Shown: positions 16,527 to 25,132 of the stretch, piece by piece
How positions within the stretch are numbered: position 1 is the first letter of the stretch
Layout: the number at the start of each line of letters is the position of its first letter
NCBI RefSeq assembly: GCF_004798585.1
Contig: NZ_PPXQ01000007.1
Span: 62,001 to 126,000, forward strand
DNA: 64,000 nt
DNA from: Massilia sp. Mn16-1_5
GTDB lineage: Bacteria; Pseudomonadota; Gammaproteobacteria; Burkholderiales; Burkholderiaceae_D
Direction of reading: 5' to 3'
Notes under the pieces: model-generated
The model's database searches: none
The model's input: the letters and a program-made list of their open reading frames with translations, nothing else
Told to the model about the DNA's origin: nothing
Made by a program: the position numbers and the translations under genes

Positions 16527-18173
16527 TTAAAACCGATACTGCACGTCCGCCAGCACCATCGGCGAACCCGCATGCGCATCCGACTGCACCGCGCCGCCGC
16601 GGCCACGCCAGGCGGCAGCCAGATTCGCATACCACTGGCCATGGTGATAGCGCAGCCCGACACCGCTGCCCGACAGGCTGCGCCGGTTCACATCCGCTGT
16701 CCACGGCGAACGATTCACGGTCACCTTGCCGGCATCATGGAAGATGAAGGGCGCGAACTCTTCCATCGTGTAGCGCAGCTCCACCTGCACGATGCTGCCG
16801 GCATCGCCAAAGCCTTCGCCGCTCGGCCAGGCGCGCACGCCGTGCGAGCCGCCCAGGCCGAATTTCTCCGACGAGTCCAGGTTCTTCGAGGCCCACTGGC
16901 GCGACAGGCGGCCATACAGGTCGACGTGTTCGCTCAGCGCCTGGATGCGCGCCAGGTCGAGATTGATCTTGCGGAAGCGTCCGGCGCTGCGCGCGCTGGC
17001 CTGGTCGGCTATGCTCAGCGTGTCGTCCAGGTGCAGGCGGCCGAGGCTCCAGCGCAGCGCGCCGAAGGTGATGCCGGTGCGGATGAATTCGTCACGCGCG
17101 TCGAAGTTCAGGGCCAGGCCGGCCACCAGGCTCGACTTGTCGACTTCCGCGTCGAGCGCGCCCTGGCGGTCGTTCAGGCGCTTATGTTCGAGCTGGCTCG
17201 ATACGCTCAGGTTGCGCCGCTGCGAGCGCACGATCGGGTAGCTCAGGCCGGCGCTGGCGATGTCGGCGGTGCCGGTGGCGTCGAGCGCGCGGAAGTCGCC
17301 CGCCAGCGTGTAGTAGGAATGGGTCAGGCCGGCGCGTCCGCGCAGGCCGGAGGAACCGATCGGCAGGCTGTAGCCGAGCGCGCCGAACCACATCTTCTCG
17401 TTCGTGACCAAGGCTTGCACCGAGAGCTGGTCGCCGAAGGTGAAGGGGCTGTTCCACTCGACGCCGGCGCGGGCGCGGGTGCGGCCCGTGTGGCGGTTGC
17501 CGTGGTTGTCGAGCGCGACTTCGCCGGTCTGCGCCTGCTCGCGCTGGACGTCGACCAGCAGGTCGCCGCTGCCGAAGTCCTGGCCCGGACGGATCGTCGG
17601 CCGCGTCTTGATGCCGGGCTGGTCGTCGAGGATCAGCGTGACCCGTTCCAGCTGGCCGCTTTCGATCGGCGCGCCGCTGCTCAGGTGGTCGAGGAAGGGC
17701 TGGGCCGCCTGGGCCAGCTCGGGCTTGCCGCCGGCGGCGATCTTGCCGTAGCGGCCTTCGATGACGCGGATGCGCAGCTGGCCGCCGCTCAGGTCCTGCT
17801 GCGGCAGCACGGCGCGCGCGAACGGATAGCCGGCCGCCTGGTAGTGCGCAGTAATGCGCGCGGCCAGCTTCTCGAGCCCGGCGAAATCGAAGGTTTTGCC
17901 GCCCACGTCGCCGAGCGTGGCCAGCAGGGCCGGCGTGCCGATCGCGCTGTTGCCGTCGATCGTGACCTGGCGCAGGCTTACCTGCACGCCGCCCGGCGCC
18001 GGCGCCGCGGCTGGAGACTGGACGCTGACGCCCGGGGCCGGACGCGGCGCCTGCAGTGGCGGCACGGCGTTTTCCTGCAGCAGGCGGCCGGCGTCGGGCA
18101 GCTGCTGGGCGCAGGCCGGGTAGGCTAGCAGGACCAGCAGGGCCGCCGGGACCAGGGAGAAAGAGGTGTTCAT
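16527..18173 (-). CDS. Two-partner secretion transporter (TpsB, ShlB/FhaC family)
   Basis: A 548-residue outer-membrane barrel that exports its TpsA partner. It has a signal peptide (ending PACAQ), a Pro-rich linker, a POTRA region (VSLRQVTIDGNSAIG and the following TLGDVGGKTFDFAGLEKLA), and a C-terminal barrel whose conserved motifs include RVIEGRYGKI and LGGSHGVRAWPSGEGFGD, the latter being the FhaC-type VRG(Y/F)-like loop region. It terminates in YRF, a typical barrel end with aromatic last residue. It starts 17 bases after the exoprotein gene on the same strand, so the two are an operon with the exoprotein first. Confidence 0.93.
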   Translation of the reverse strand: MNTSFSLVPAALLVLLAYPACAQQLPDAGRLLQENAVPPLQAPRPAPGVSVQSPAAAPAPGGVQVSLRQVTIDGNSAIGTPALLATLGDVGGKTFDFAGLEKLAARITAHYQAAGYPFARAVLPQQDLSGGQLRIRVIEGRYGKIAAGGKPELAQAAQPFLDHLSSGAPIESGQLERVTLILDDQPGIKTRPTIRPGQDFGSGDLLVDVQREQAQTGEVALDNHGNRHTGRTRARAGVEWNSPFTFGDQLSVQALVTNEKMWFGALGYSLPIGSSGLRGRAGLTHSYYTLAGDFRALDATGTADIASAGLSYPIVRSQRRNLSVSSQLEHKRLNDRQGALDAEVDKSSLVAGLALNFDARDEFIRTGITFGALRWSLGRLHLDDTLSIADQASARSAGRFRKINLDLARIQALSEHVDLYGRLSRQWASKNLDSSEKFGLGGSHGVRAWPSGEGFGDAGSIVQVELRYTMEEFAPFIFHDAGKVTVNRSPWTADVNRRSLSGSGVGLRYHHGQWYANLAAAWRGRGGAVQSDAHAGSPMVLADVQYRF

Positions 18174-18190
18174 GGTTCTACGTTCGTTTT

Positions 18191-21100
18191 TCAGTTGGGG
18201 GCGCCGTCCTGGTTCGCGGCGCCGGTATTGATGCCGCCCGAGACCACCATCACGTCGAGGAACTTGACGTCGCGGCCCGAGGTCGGCGCGTGCGAGGCGG
18301 CGCGGTCCAGGCCCTGGCCTTCGGCCTCGCCCTTGTCGCCGCTGTCGCTGCGCTCGGCCACCGCGACATAGGAGAGGGCGCCGACGGTCGGCGGCACCAG
18401 TTCCGGCACGATGTTGGTGTAGGGAGAAGCGATGGCGGTATTGCGGGCCGGCGCCGGCGGCGTGACCACCGGTGCCGGCGTGGCCGCGACCGGAGTGTCG
18501 ACGACCGGCGTCGGTACGACAGGCGTCGGCACGACAGGCGTCGGCACGACAGGTGCCGGCACTACCGACTCCGGTGCGGCAGGCGTCGCCACTTGCGCCG
18601 CCGCGATCTGCAGTGCCGCGCCCGTGAATCCGATCGCGTAATTGCGGTTACCCAGCGTGCCCTGGCCGATCGTATAGCTGCCGGCGCTTTCCCCTGCTGC
18701 GCGCGCCAGCTGGCCGGCCAGCGTGTCGTTGCCGACCAGGCTGCCGTTCGTCAGGCGCCAGGTCAGCAGCGGATCGGCTTCGCCCGCGACCTTGGCCACG
18801 GCGTCGGCCGCGACCGAGATCGCGCGCGGCGCGATCGTCAGCGTGCCGTCGTTCACCGTCAGCACGTAGTTGCCGTTGGCGAGGCTGCTGCCGTCGATGG
18901 TGTAGCTGCCCGCGTCTTCGCCGGCCGCGCGCACCACGCTGCCCGTCAGCTGGTCGCTGCCGACCAGGTTGCCGGACACGATGCGGTAGCCCAGCAGCGG
19001 ATCGCCGTCGCCATAGGTCTTGGTGGCGTCGTCGACGGCAACCGTCAGCGCGCGCGGACGGATCGCCAGCGTGCCCGGCGTCACGCTCAGCGTGTAGTTC
19101 GGGCTGGCGCTGGCGCTCACCGCGTAGCTGCCCACGTTCTCGCCCGCCACGCGCGTCACGCCCAGGCTGTCGCCGCTTGCCAGGCTGCCGCCGGTAATGC
19201 GGTAGGCCAGCAGCGGGTCGGCGTCGCCATACACCTTGTCGAGCGGGTCGAACATGATCGACAGGGCGCGCGGCGTGACCGTCAGGGTGCCGTTCTGCAC
19301 GCTCACGAGATAGTTGCCGTTGGCGAGGGAGGAGGCATCGATGGCGTAGCTGCCGACGTTCTCGCCGGCCGCGCGCGTCAGGCTGCCCGCCAGCGTATCG
19401 CTGCCTACCAGGCTGCCGGCCGTGATGCGGTAGCCGAGCAGCGGATCGGCGTCGCCATAGGTTTTGTTGGCGTCGTTGGCCGCGACCGTGATCGCGCGCG
19501 GCGTGATCGTCAGGCTGGCGCCACTGGCGGTGACGGCGTAGTTCGGGTTGTTCAGGCCGGAAGCATCGACCGTATAGGTGCCGACGTTCTCGCCGGCGGC
19601 GCGCACGACCTGGCCGGACAGGCTGTCGCCGCCCACCAGGCTGCCCGCGGCGATGCGGTAGCCCAGCTGCGGATCGGCGTCGCCGTAGACTTTCGCGCCG
19701 GCGTTTGCCGCGACCGCGAGCGGACGGGCGCCGATGGCGGCGGCGACGTCGCCGCTGCTGGAGGCCAGCACGTAGTCGGACGCGTTCGCGATGCCGCCGC
19801 TGACGCCGTTCACCGACATGCCGGAGACGACCAGGCGATTCGCCTCGAGCACGTTGGCGCTGTTGTAGGCCATGCTTGTCGTGCCGACCGAGACCGTGGC
19901 GCCGGTGTCAGGCGCGGCCAGGCCGGTCACCGAGACGCCCGGGGCGAAGCCGTTTGGCGCCGCCAGCGTGCCGTCGTAGGTCTTGCTCGCCGTGCCGGTC
20001 AGCGTCGCGTTCAGCACGCGCGGCGTGATGGCTGCGCGGTTGGCGCTCGATGCGCCGGCCAGCGAAGGCAGGACGTAGTTGGCGGCGGCGCCGTTGCTGC
20101 CGTCGAGCAGGGTAAGGGCGCTGACGTAGCGGGCGCCGTCCACGTGCAGGCTGTTGGCGGTGGCGCCGCTATAGTTCAGCTGCTCGCCCGCGACCAGGTT
20201 GCCGATCACGAGGGCGCCGCCCAGGTCATCCGACCCGTCATAGGTTTTAGTGGCGGTGAGCGTGACTTCGCGCGGCAGGATGCTGGCGCTCATGCCGGCC
20301 ACCGTGTCGCTGCCGAGGGTGTAATTGCCGGCGTCGCTGCCCGAAAGCGTGATGCCGCTGGCGCTGACGTTGTTGTACTGGCCGATGGTGGCGCCGCCGA
20401 AGCTGCCGCTGCCCTGCAGGCGCACGTCGTCGCTGCCGATCACGCCGCCGGCGCTGACGGCGGCGCTGCTGTTGCCGTCGTAGACCTTGCTGGTGACGGT
20501 CGGCGTCAGGGTGCGCGGCGTGATCTGGTAGGTGCCGCTGTTGAAGTAGCCGACCGCATAGGTCTCGCCGCCGGAAACCAGGGCGGTCGGGTTGGCGGCG
20601 TCGCGCACCAGGCGGGTGTAGTTGCCGACGTTCTTGCTGGTGGTGTGGAACAGCGGCGCCGGCTGCAGGCTGGCCGGGGTAAAGCCGGCCGGGCCGCCGA
20701 GCGCGCTCAGGGTCAGGTTGGTGGCCAGGGTGCTGCCGTCGTAGACCTTGGTGCCGGCGCCGCTCTGGATCACGTAGGCGGCCTTGGTCGCCATGTCGAC
20801 CGACTGGTAGCCGGCGTACAGGTAGCTGTTGTTCGAGCCGGGAACGACGAGGTAGCCGCAGTTCAGGTAGCCGTTCACGCAGTTGAGCTGCGGGGTACGC
20901 GTGTAGCCCGAGAGCTGGGGCACGCCGTTGATGAACACCAGCCAGCTGGCCACCGAGGGCCCGTAGAAGGACAGGCGGTCGACGCTGCCGTAGTTGACCA
21001 GGCCGATGGCGCCCTGGTCGCGTTCGGCGGCTGTGCCGCCCGAGCTGTTCACGCCGTTCATCAGCATGTTGCCGCCGTTGGTGGCGCTGCCGACCACGGT

Positions 21101-22792
21101 GAGGGTGTTCGAGTTGGCTTCGAACGCGAGACCGAAGGTTTTCAGGCCGGCGCTGCTTTCGCCGGTGATGTACAGGTCGCCGGTGCCCGACAGGATCTTC
21201 GCGCCCGACTTGATGTAGACGCCGCCCGTGACGCCCGAATAGCTGCCGTTGTTCGAGCCGACCGTGGAGCGGCCGTTGATGGTGATGTTGCCGCCAGTGG
21301 ACAGGATGGCTTTGTTCTGCTCGACGACGACCGCCGCTTCCGATGCGTTCAGGTTGCCTGCGAAGCCGATGCCCTGGTTCGGGGTGCCGCGTGCGCCGCC
21401 GATCAGGATGTCGCCGCCGTTCGAGCTCAGGTTGCCGTTCACGCGCACGCCGCCATAGGTGCCGCCGCCGTTGCCCGCGCTCAGGGTGACGCCGAGCTTG
21501 CCGCTTGTCGAGCCGATGTCGGCGTTGACGATGACGTTGCGGTCCGCCCGCAGGGTCAGCACGGCGTCGCCGCCGGCCGACTTGGCAATCGCGCTGCTCA
21601 CCGTGATGTCGCCGCCGGTGGTGGCAAGCGCGCCGTATTGCGGCGCGCTGCTCTGGGTCGTGATGGTGACGCTGGTGCCGGTGTTCAGGCTGGAGACGAT
21701 CGTGTTCGCCGCCGTGGCGTTGATCACGTAGTCGTAGGGATCGACCAGCCACTCGCCGCCGCCCCCTTGCGCCGCGCCCGCGTTCACGTTCAGGCCCGTG
21801 TTGGTGGCCACGTGCGCCGCCGAGGTTTCGATGAAGCCGCCGTCGCCGCCCGCGGGCGCGCTAGCGTCCAGCGTGCCGCCCACGTTCAGCTGGCCGCTGG
21901 TCATGTCGCCCAGCAGCAGGATCTGCCCCTGCTTGCCGGTGGCGAGGGTGCGGGCACGGATGGTGCCGCCCTGGTTGATCACGCTGCCCGCCAGTTCGGA
22001 CGCTGCCTTGGCCGTCAGCAGCACGGTGCCGCCGTCGGCGCGGATCGCGCCGCCGTTCTCGACCAGGGTGTCGACGACCGCTTTCTGCAGCTGCAGTTTC
22101 ACCGGGCCGCCAAGGTCGACCAGCACCTGGGACGCCGCGCCCAGGGCGACGCCGCCTTCCGGCGCATCGATGCTGCCGGCATTGATCACGCGCGCGGCCA
22201 CCAGCGCGACACTGCCGCCATTCGCGGCGCGCAGCGCGCCCTGGTTCACCACCGCGTTGGCGCTGGCGCCTTCGAGCAGGTAGCGGCCGTCGAGGAAGTC
22301 GCTCGTCTTCATGTCCAGCGTCGAGGCCAGCAGGCCGCCGGTATCGACCTGGGCACTCGGCGAGAACAGCACGCCGTTCGGATTGAGCAGGAAGACCTGG
22401 CCGTTGGCGCGCAGGGCGCCCTGGATCAGCGAGGGATCGCTGCCCAGCACGCGGTTCAGGGCGACGGCATGCGCCGACGGCTGCCTGAAGACGACGCTGC
22501 CGCCCTGGCCGATCGAAAAGCTTTGCCAGTCGATGGCCAGTTTCGCACTCGCCTGGTCGATGGTGGTCGTGCTGCCCGACTGGGTGATGCTGCCGTTGCC
22601 GGCGACCACGTTGCCGCCGGTCGGCAGCTCGGGACCGGCCGAGGCGGAGCTGGCCAGCGCCAATGCGACGGATGCCAGCAGGGGGCGCAGCGCGCGCGAG
22701 GATTTGTTCTTGCCGCGGCCTTTGGCGGTTTCGGGAGCAGCTTGCCACAGGCCGAGGGTGGCGTTCCAGACCAGGCGGTAGGTGTTGTTCAT
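18191..22792 (-). CDS. Filamentous-haemagglutinin-type exoprotein with YDG and MBG repeats (TpsA)
   Basis: A 1533-residue secreted adhesin-like protein. The N-terminus MNNTYRLVWNATLGLWQAA is an ESPR extended signal, followed by a TPS haemagglutination-activity domain (SGSTTTIDQASAKLAIDW, FLLNPNGVLFSPSAQV). The middle is glycine/asparagine-rich beta-helix. Then come about four YDG-type modules (KVYDG or KTYDG) and five MBG-type modules of about 80 residues, each beginning with a K-x-YGDADP-like motif; the last is altered to KVAGEADP. A Pro/Val tail follows (VVPTP repeats) and a short acidic C-terminus. The tpsB gene follows. The likely role is surface adhesion or biofilm; no toxin domain is visible at the C-terminus, so a contact-dependent inhibition role is unlikely. 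Confidence 0.93.
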   Translation of the reverse strand: MNNTYRLVWNATLGLWQAAPETAKGRGKNKSSRALRPLLASVALALASSASAGPELPTGGNVVAGNGSITQSGSTTTIDQASAKLAIDWQSFSIGQGGSVVFRQPSAHAVALNRVLGSDPSLIQGALRANGQVFLLNPNGVLFSPSAQVDTGGLLASTLDMKTSDFLDGRYLLEGASANAVVNQGALRAANGGSVALVAARVINAGSIDAPEGGVALGAASQVLVDLGGPVKLQLQKAVVDTLVENGGAIRADGGTVLLTAKAASELAGSVINQGGTIRARTLATGKQGQILLLGDMTSGQLNVGGTLDASAPAGGDGGFIETSAAHVATNTGLNVNAGAAQGGGGEWLVDPYDYVINATAANTIVSSLNTGTSVTITTQSSAPQYGALATTGGDITVSSAIAKSAGGDAVLTLRADRNVIVNADIGSTSGKLGVTLSAGNGGGTYGGVRVNGNLSSNGGDILIGGARGTPNQGIGFAGNLNASEAAVVVEQNKAILSTGGNITINGRSTVGSNNGSYSGVTGGVYIKSGAKILSGTGDLYITGESSAGLKTFGLAFEANSNTLTVVGSATNGGNMLMNGVNSSGGTAAERDQGAIGLVNYGSVDRLSFYGPSVASWLVFINGVPQLSGYTRTPQLNCVNGYLNCGYLVVPGSNNSYLYAGYQSVDMATKAAYVIQSGAGTKVYDGSTLATNLTLSALGGPAGFTPASLQPAPLFHTTSKNVGNYTRLVRDAANPTALVSGGETYAVGYFNSGTYQITPRTLTPTVTSKVYDGNSSAAVSAGGVIGSDDVRLQGSGSFGGATIGQYNNVSASGITLSGSDAGNYTLGSDTVAGMSASILPREVTLTATKTYDGSDDLGGALVIGNLVAGEQLNYSGATANSLHVDGARYVSALTLLDGSNGAAANYVLPSLAGASSANRAAITPRVLNATLTGTASKTYDGTLAAPNGFAPGVSVTGLAAPDTGATVSVGTTSMAYNSANVLEANRLVVSGMSVNGVSGGIANASDYVLASSSGDVAAAIGARPLAVAANAGAKVYGDADPQLGYRIAAGSLVGGDSLSGQVVRAAGENVGTYTVDASGLNNPNYAVTASGASLTITPRAITVAANDANKTYGDADPLLGYRITAGSLVGSDTLAGSLTRAAGENVGSYAIDASSLANGNYLVSVQNGTLTVTPRALSIMFDPLDKVYGDADPLLAYRITGGSLASGDSLGVTRVAGENVGSYAVSASASPNYTLSVTPGTLAIRPRALTVAVDDATKTYGDGDPLLGYRIVSGNLVGSDQLTGSVVRAAGEDAGSYTIDGSSLANGNYVLTVNDGTLTIAPRAISVAADAVAKVAGEADPLLTWRLTNGSLVGNDTLAGQLARAAGESAGSYTIGQGTLGNRNYAIGFTGAALQIAAAQVATPAAPESVVPAPVVPTPVVPTPVVPTPVVDTPVAATPAPVVTPPAPARNTAIASPYTNIVPELVPPTVGALSYVAVAERSDSGDKGEAEGQGLDRAASHAPTSGRDVKFLDVMVVSGGINTGAANQDGAPN
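18501..18560 (-). repeat. 15-base tandem repeat inside the exoprotein gene
   Basis: Four adjacent 15-base units (plus-strand form ACGACAGGCGTCGGC and close variants) encode VVPTP-like pentapeptides in the Pro-rich tail of the exoprotein. The two central units are identical. Copy number could vary by slippage without shifting the frame. Confidence 0.85.
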
Positions 22793-22832
22793 GATTTAGG
22801 GCAACAGTAGATGGGCGCGATTCTATCTGCTG

Positions 22833-22854
22833 CCTGTAGGAAATATCTTACAGG
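22833..22854. promoter_or_regulatory. Inverted repeat upstream of the exoprotein gene
   Basis: CCTGTA (22833-22838) and TACAGG (22849-22854) are perfect inverted 6-mers with a 10-base spacer, 41 bases before the exoprotein start on the minus strand. A minus-strand TAGAAT lies nearer the gene (complement of attcta at 22820-22825). It is a possible operator; no regulator is identified. The rest of the 214-base gap to the MOSC gene shows nothing else clear. Confidence 0.3.
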
Positions 22855-23006
22855 GTCGATAAATTCGGTAATTCTGTCGGGGTTGTGCAACGTTCCGTTA
22901 ACATGAAAATAAGCTCTTGCTTTTATGAGAAGATTTCCCGACAAGGCTGGGAGCGCAGGCCGGCGGTTTGATGCGATACTGTCGGCCCCGAACGATCGCT
23001 CCTGCC

Positions 23007-23852
23007 ATGGCCATCCTGTCCCAACTCGTCCTCTATCCGATCAAATCCTGCGCCGGCATGCCGGTCGAGGAAGCGCGCGCCACCGTCTCCGGCCTCGTGG
23101 CCCAGGGCGTGCACGACCGCGAGTGGATGCTGGTGACGCACGACGGCCAGTTCCTGACCCAGCGCGAAGTTCCGCGCATGGCGACCATCGTGCCGCGCGT
23201 CGAAGGCGATGCCTTGCTGGTGACGGCGCCGAACATGCCGCCGCTGCGCCTGCCGCTGGCGCTGGAAGGGGATGCACGCATGCTGCGCGTGCAGATCTGG
23301 GACGACGCGGTGGAGGCCCTCGACTGCGGCGATGCCGCCGCCGCCTGGTTCGGCGACGCGCTCGGCACGCGCTGCCGCCTGGTGCGCTGCAGGCCGGAGA
23401 GCGTGCGTCCGACCAGCGAAAAATGGACCGGTGGTGCGCCCTCGAGCGCGCGCTTTGCCGATGCCTATCCGCTGCTGCTGATCGGCCAGTCCGCCCTCGA
23501 CGAGATCAATGCGCGCCTGCTGGCGGCGGGCCGCGCGGCGCTGCCGATGGACCGTTTTCGCCCCAACCTGGTAGTTGAGGGCACCGATCCTTTCGAAGAG
23601 GACTATACCGAGTCGCTGCAGGCAGGTGCGGTCGTCATCAAACCCGTGAAACCCTGCGCGCGTTGCCCGATTCCCGCCATCGACCAGGCCACCGGCATTC
23701 CCGGTCCGGATCCGCTCGACGTCCTGCAATCCTGGCGCAGCAAGGCGATCCTGGACGGCGCCGTTTGCGTCGGCATGAACTGCATCGTGCTGGAAGGGGA
23801 GGGCACGATCCTTCGAGTAGGGCAGGCGTTCGAGGTCAGCCTGTCGTTTTAA
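23007..23852 (+). CDS. MOSC-domain molybdoprotein (YcbX/mARC-like)
   Basis: A 281-residue protein with an N-terminal MOSC beta-barrel domain (LSQLVLYPIKSCAGM, REWMLVTHDGQFLTQRE) and a C-terminal MOSC domain carrying KPCARCPIPAIDQATG, the segment whose cysteine is expected to ligate the molybdenum cofactor. YcbX-type proteins reduce N-hydroxylated compounds using ferredoxin or flavodoxin partners. No C-terminal ferredoxin domain is fused here, unlike E. coli YcbX, so an external partner is implied. The start at 23007 (MAILSQLVLYPIKSC) fits the family; an in-frame ATG at 22968 adds an unrelated tail. Confidence 0.88.
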   Translation: MAILSQLVLYPIKSCAGMPVEEARATVSGLVAQGVHDREWMLVTHDGQFLTQREVPRMATIVPRVEGDALLVTAPNMPPLRLPLALEGDARMLRVQIWDDAVEALDCGDAAAAWFGDALGTRCRLVRCRPESVRPTSEKWTGGAPSSARFADAYPLLLIGQSALDEINARLLAAGRAALPMDRFRPNLVVEGTDPFEEDYTESLQAGAVVIKPVKPCARCPIPAIDQATGIPGPDPLDVLQSWRSKAILDGAVCVGMNCIVLEGEGTILRVGQAFEVSLSF

Positions 23853-23951
23853 GGCCGCGCTCCGGATTGCCAAGAACGAAAAAATCGGCAATTCCGTTTG
23901 CAAGTGATGAAAAGTCACGTAATGTAACGGGTATTGCTGAAAGGAATTCCC

Positions 23952-25091
23952 ATGCACCAGCCGGACGCGCTATCGCCAAGCTTATCCGTGTCGCCCGACC
24001 TGCGTCATCTCGCTGCCGAAAACGAAGCCCTGCGTGCGCGGATCAGCTATGTCATGGAACAGGCCCAGCGCAATCACGAGATCATGTCGCGCCACCAGGC
24101 CTTCGATCTCGAGATCGTCGGCGCCTCGAATTTTCCGCAGCTGGTCGGCACCATCTTCCGCCTGCTGCCCGTCATCTCCGATCTCGACAGCGTGACCCTG
24201 TCGCTGGTCGACACCGATGCCGACATCTACACGGTGATGCACAAGCTCGGCGTGGATTTCGAAGCTTTCCCGAACCTGCTGTTTTGCGAGCACGCGGTCG
24301 AACTCGGCTTCGAGCCGGGCGAACATCCGCGTCCGCGCCTCGGCCCCTACGACCGCGCGCAACACGGCGCGATGTTCCCGCAGCCGCCCGCCGGCCTGCA
24401 AAGCGTGGCCCTGGTGCCGCTGCTCCGGAATAAACGCCTGATCGGCAGCCTGAACCTGGGCAGCACCGATTTGCAGCGTTTCACCGCGGCGCTCGGCACC
24501 GATTTCGTCGAGCACATGGCCTCGATCATCGCGATCTGCCTGGAAAACGTGATCAGCAACGAGATGTTGAAGTACATCGGCCTGACCGATCCGCTGACCG
24601 GCGTCTACAACCGGCGCTACATCGACCGGCGCCTGGTGGAAGAGATCGCGCGCGCCCAGCGCCAGAACTACCGCATTTCGCTGATGTTCATCGACGTCGA
24701 TTACTTCAAGCGCGTCAACGACAGCGTGGGACACCAGGCCGGCGACGACGTGCTGCGCGAAGTCGCGGCGCGCATCAAGATGGAATTGCGCGTCTCGGAC
24801 GCGCTGGCGCGCTTCGGCGGCGAGGAATTCGTGGTCCTCCTGATCAATGCCGATTTGCCGGCCGCGGCGATCGTCGCCGACCGCATCCGCGCCGGCGTGG
24901 CCGACAAGCCTTTCGATCTGGCGGGCGGCCAGTGCCTGGACGTGTCGGTCTCGATCGGGGTGGCCGCGCTCGACGATTACGCGCGCGATCACGCGATCGA
25001 AGGGGTGGCGCAGCAGCTGGTGGCGTCGGCCGACGCGGCCTTGTACCAGGCGAAGGAAGCGGGACGCAATCGGGTGGTCACAGCGGAATGA
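23952..25091 (+). CDS. Diguanylate cyclase with N-terminal DUF484/GAF-like sensor
   Basis: A 379-residue cytosolic protein with a coiled-coil start (AENEALRARISYVMEQ), a DUF484/GAF-like domain (about residues 45-200) and a GGDEF domain (about 215-375). The active-site motif is GGEEF at residues 289-293, which is catalytically competent in the family, and the product-inhibition site R-x-x-D is Arg280 to Asp283 at the exact five-residue distance. It therefore probably makes cyclic di-GMP under feedback control. The AAGGA ribosome site at 23941 supports the ATG at 23952 rather than the in-frame ATG at 23934. It converges with the antiporter gene. Confidence 0.92.
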   Translation: MHQPDALSPSLSVSPDLRHLAAENEALRARISYVMEQAQRNHEIMSRHQAFDLEIVGASNFPQLVGTIFRLLPVISDLDSVTLSLVDTDADIYTVMHKLGVDFEAFPNLLFCEHAVELGFEPGEHPRPRLGPYDRAQHGAMFPQPPAGLQSVALVPLLRNKRLIGSLNLGSTDLQRFTAALGTDFVEHMASIIAICLENVISNEMLKYIGLTDPLTGVYNRRYIDRRLVEEIARAQRQNYRISLMFIDVDYFKRVNDSVGHQAGDDVLREVAARIKMELRVSDALARFGGEEFVVLLINADLPAAAIVADRIRAGVADKPFDLAGGQCLDVSVSIGVAALDDYARDHAIEGVAQQLVASADAALYQAKEAGRNRVVTAE

Positions 25092-25103
25092 GGGCCGGTT
25101 GAA

Positions 25104-25132
25104 CGCGTGGGCGGGAGACCCGCCCACCTTAC
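25104..25132 (-). repeat. REP-like palindrome (single copy, family variant)
   Basis: On the minus strand this reads GTAAGGTGGGCGGG, TCT, then CCCGCCCACGCG: a 9-bp stem GTGGGCGGG/CCCGCCCAC with the GTA(A)G head and CGCG tail of the repeat family seen at 33.9, 37.9, 45.3 and 61.7 kb. The TAA in the head is the stop codon of the antiporter gene. It may also serve as the terminator for the two converging genes. Confidence 0.7.

Noticed and set aside
18501..18560. Regularly spaced short repeats that might suggest a CRISPR array.
   Set aside because: The units are contiguous, 15 bases, in frame and encode a Pro-rich tail; there are no spacers and no cas genes.
18056..22810. A 1584-codon open frame on the plus strand, antisense to the exoprotein gene.
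   Set aside because: Its translation is Ala/Arg/Val/Gly-rich without domains, the opposite strand encodes a clear TPS exoprotein with ESPR signal and repeats, and long antisense frames are expected in GC-rich DNA.
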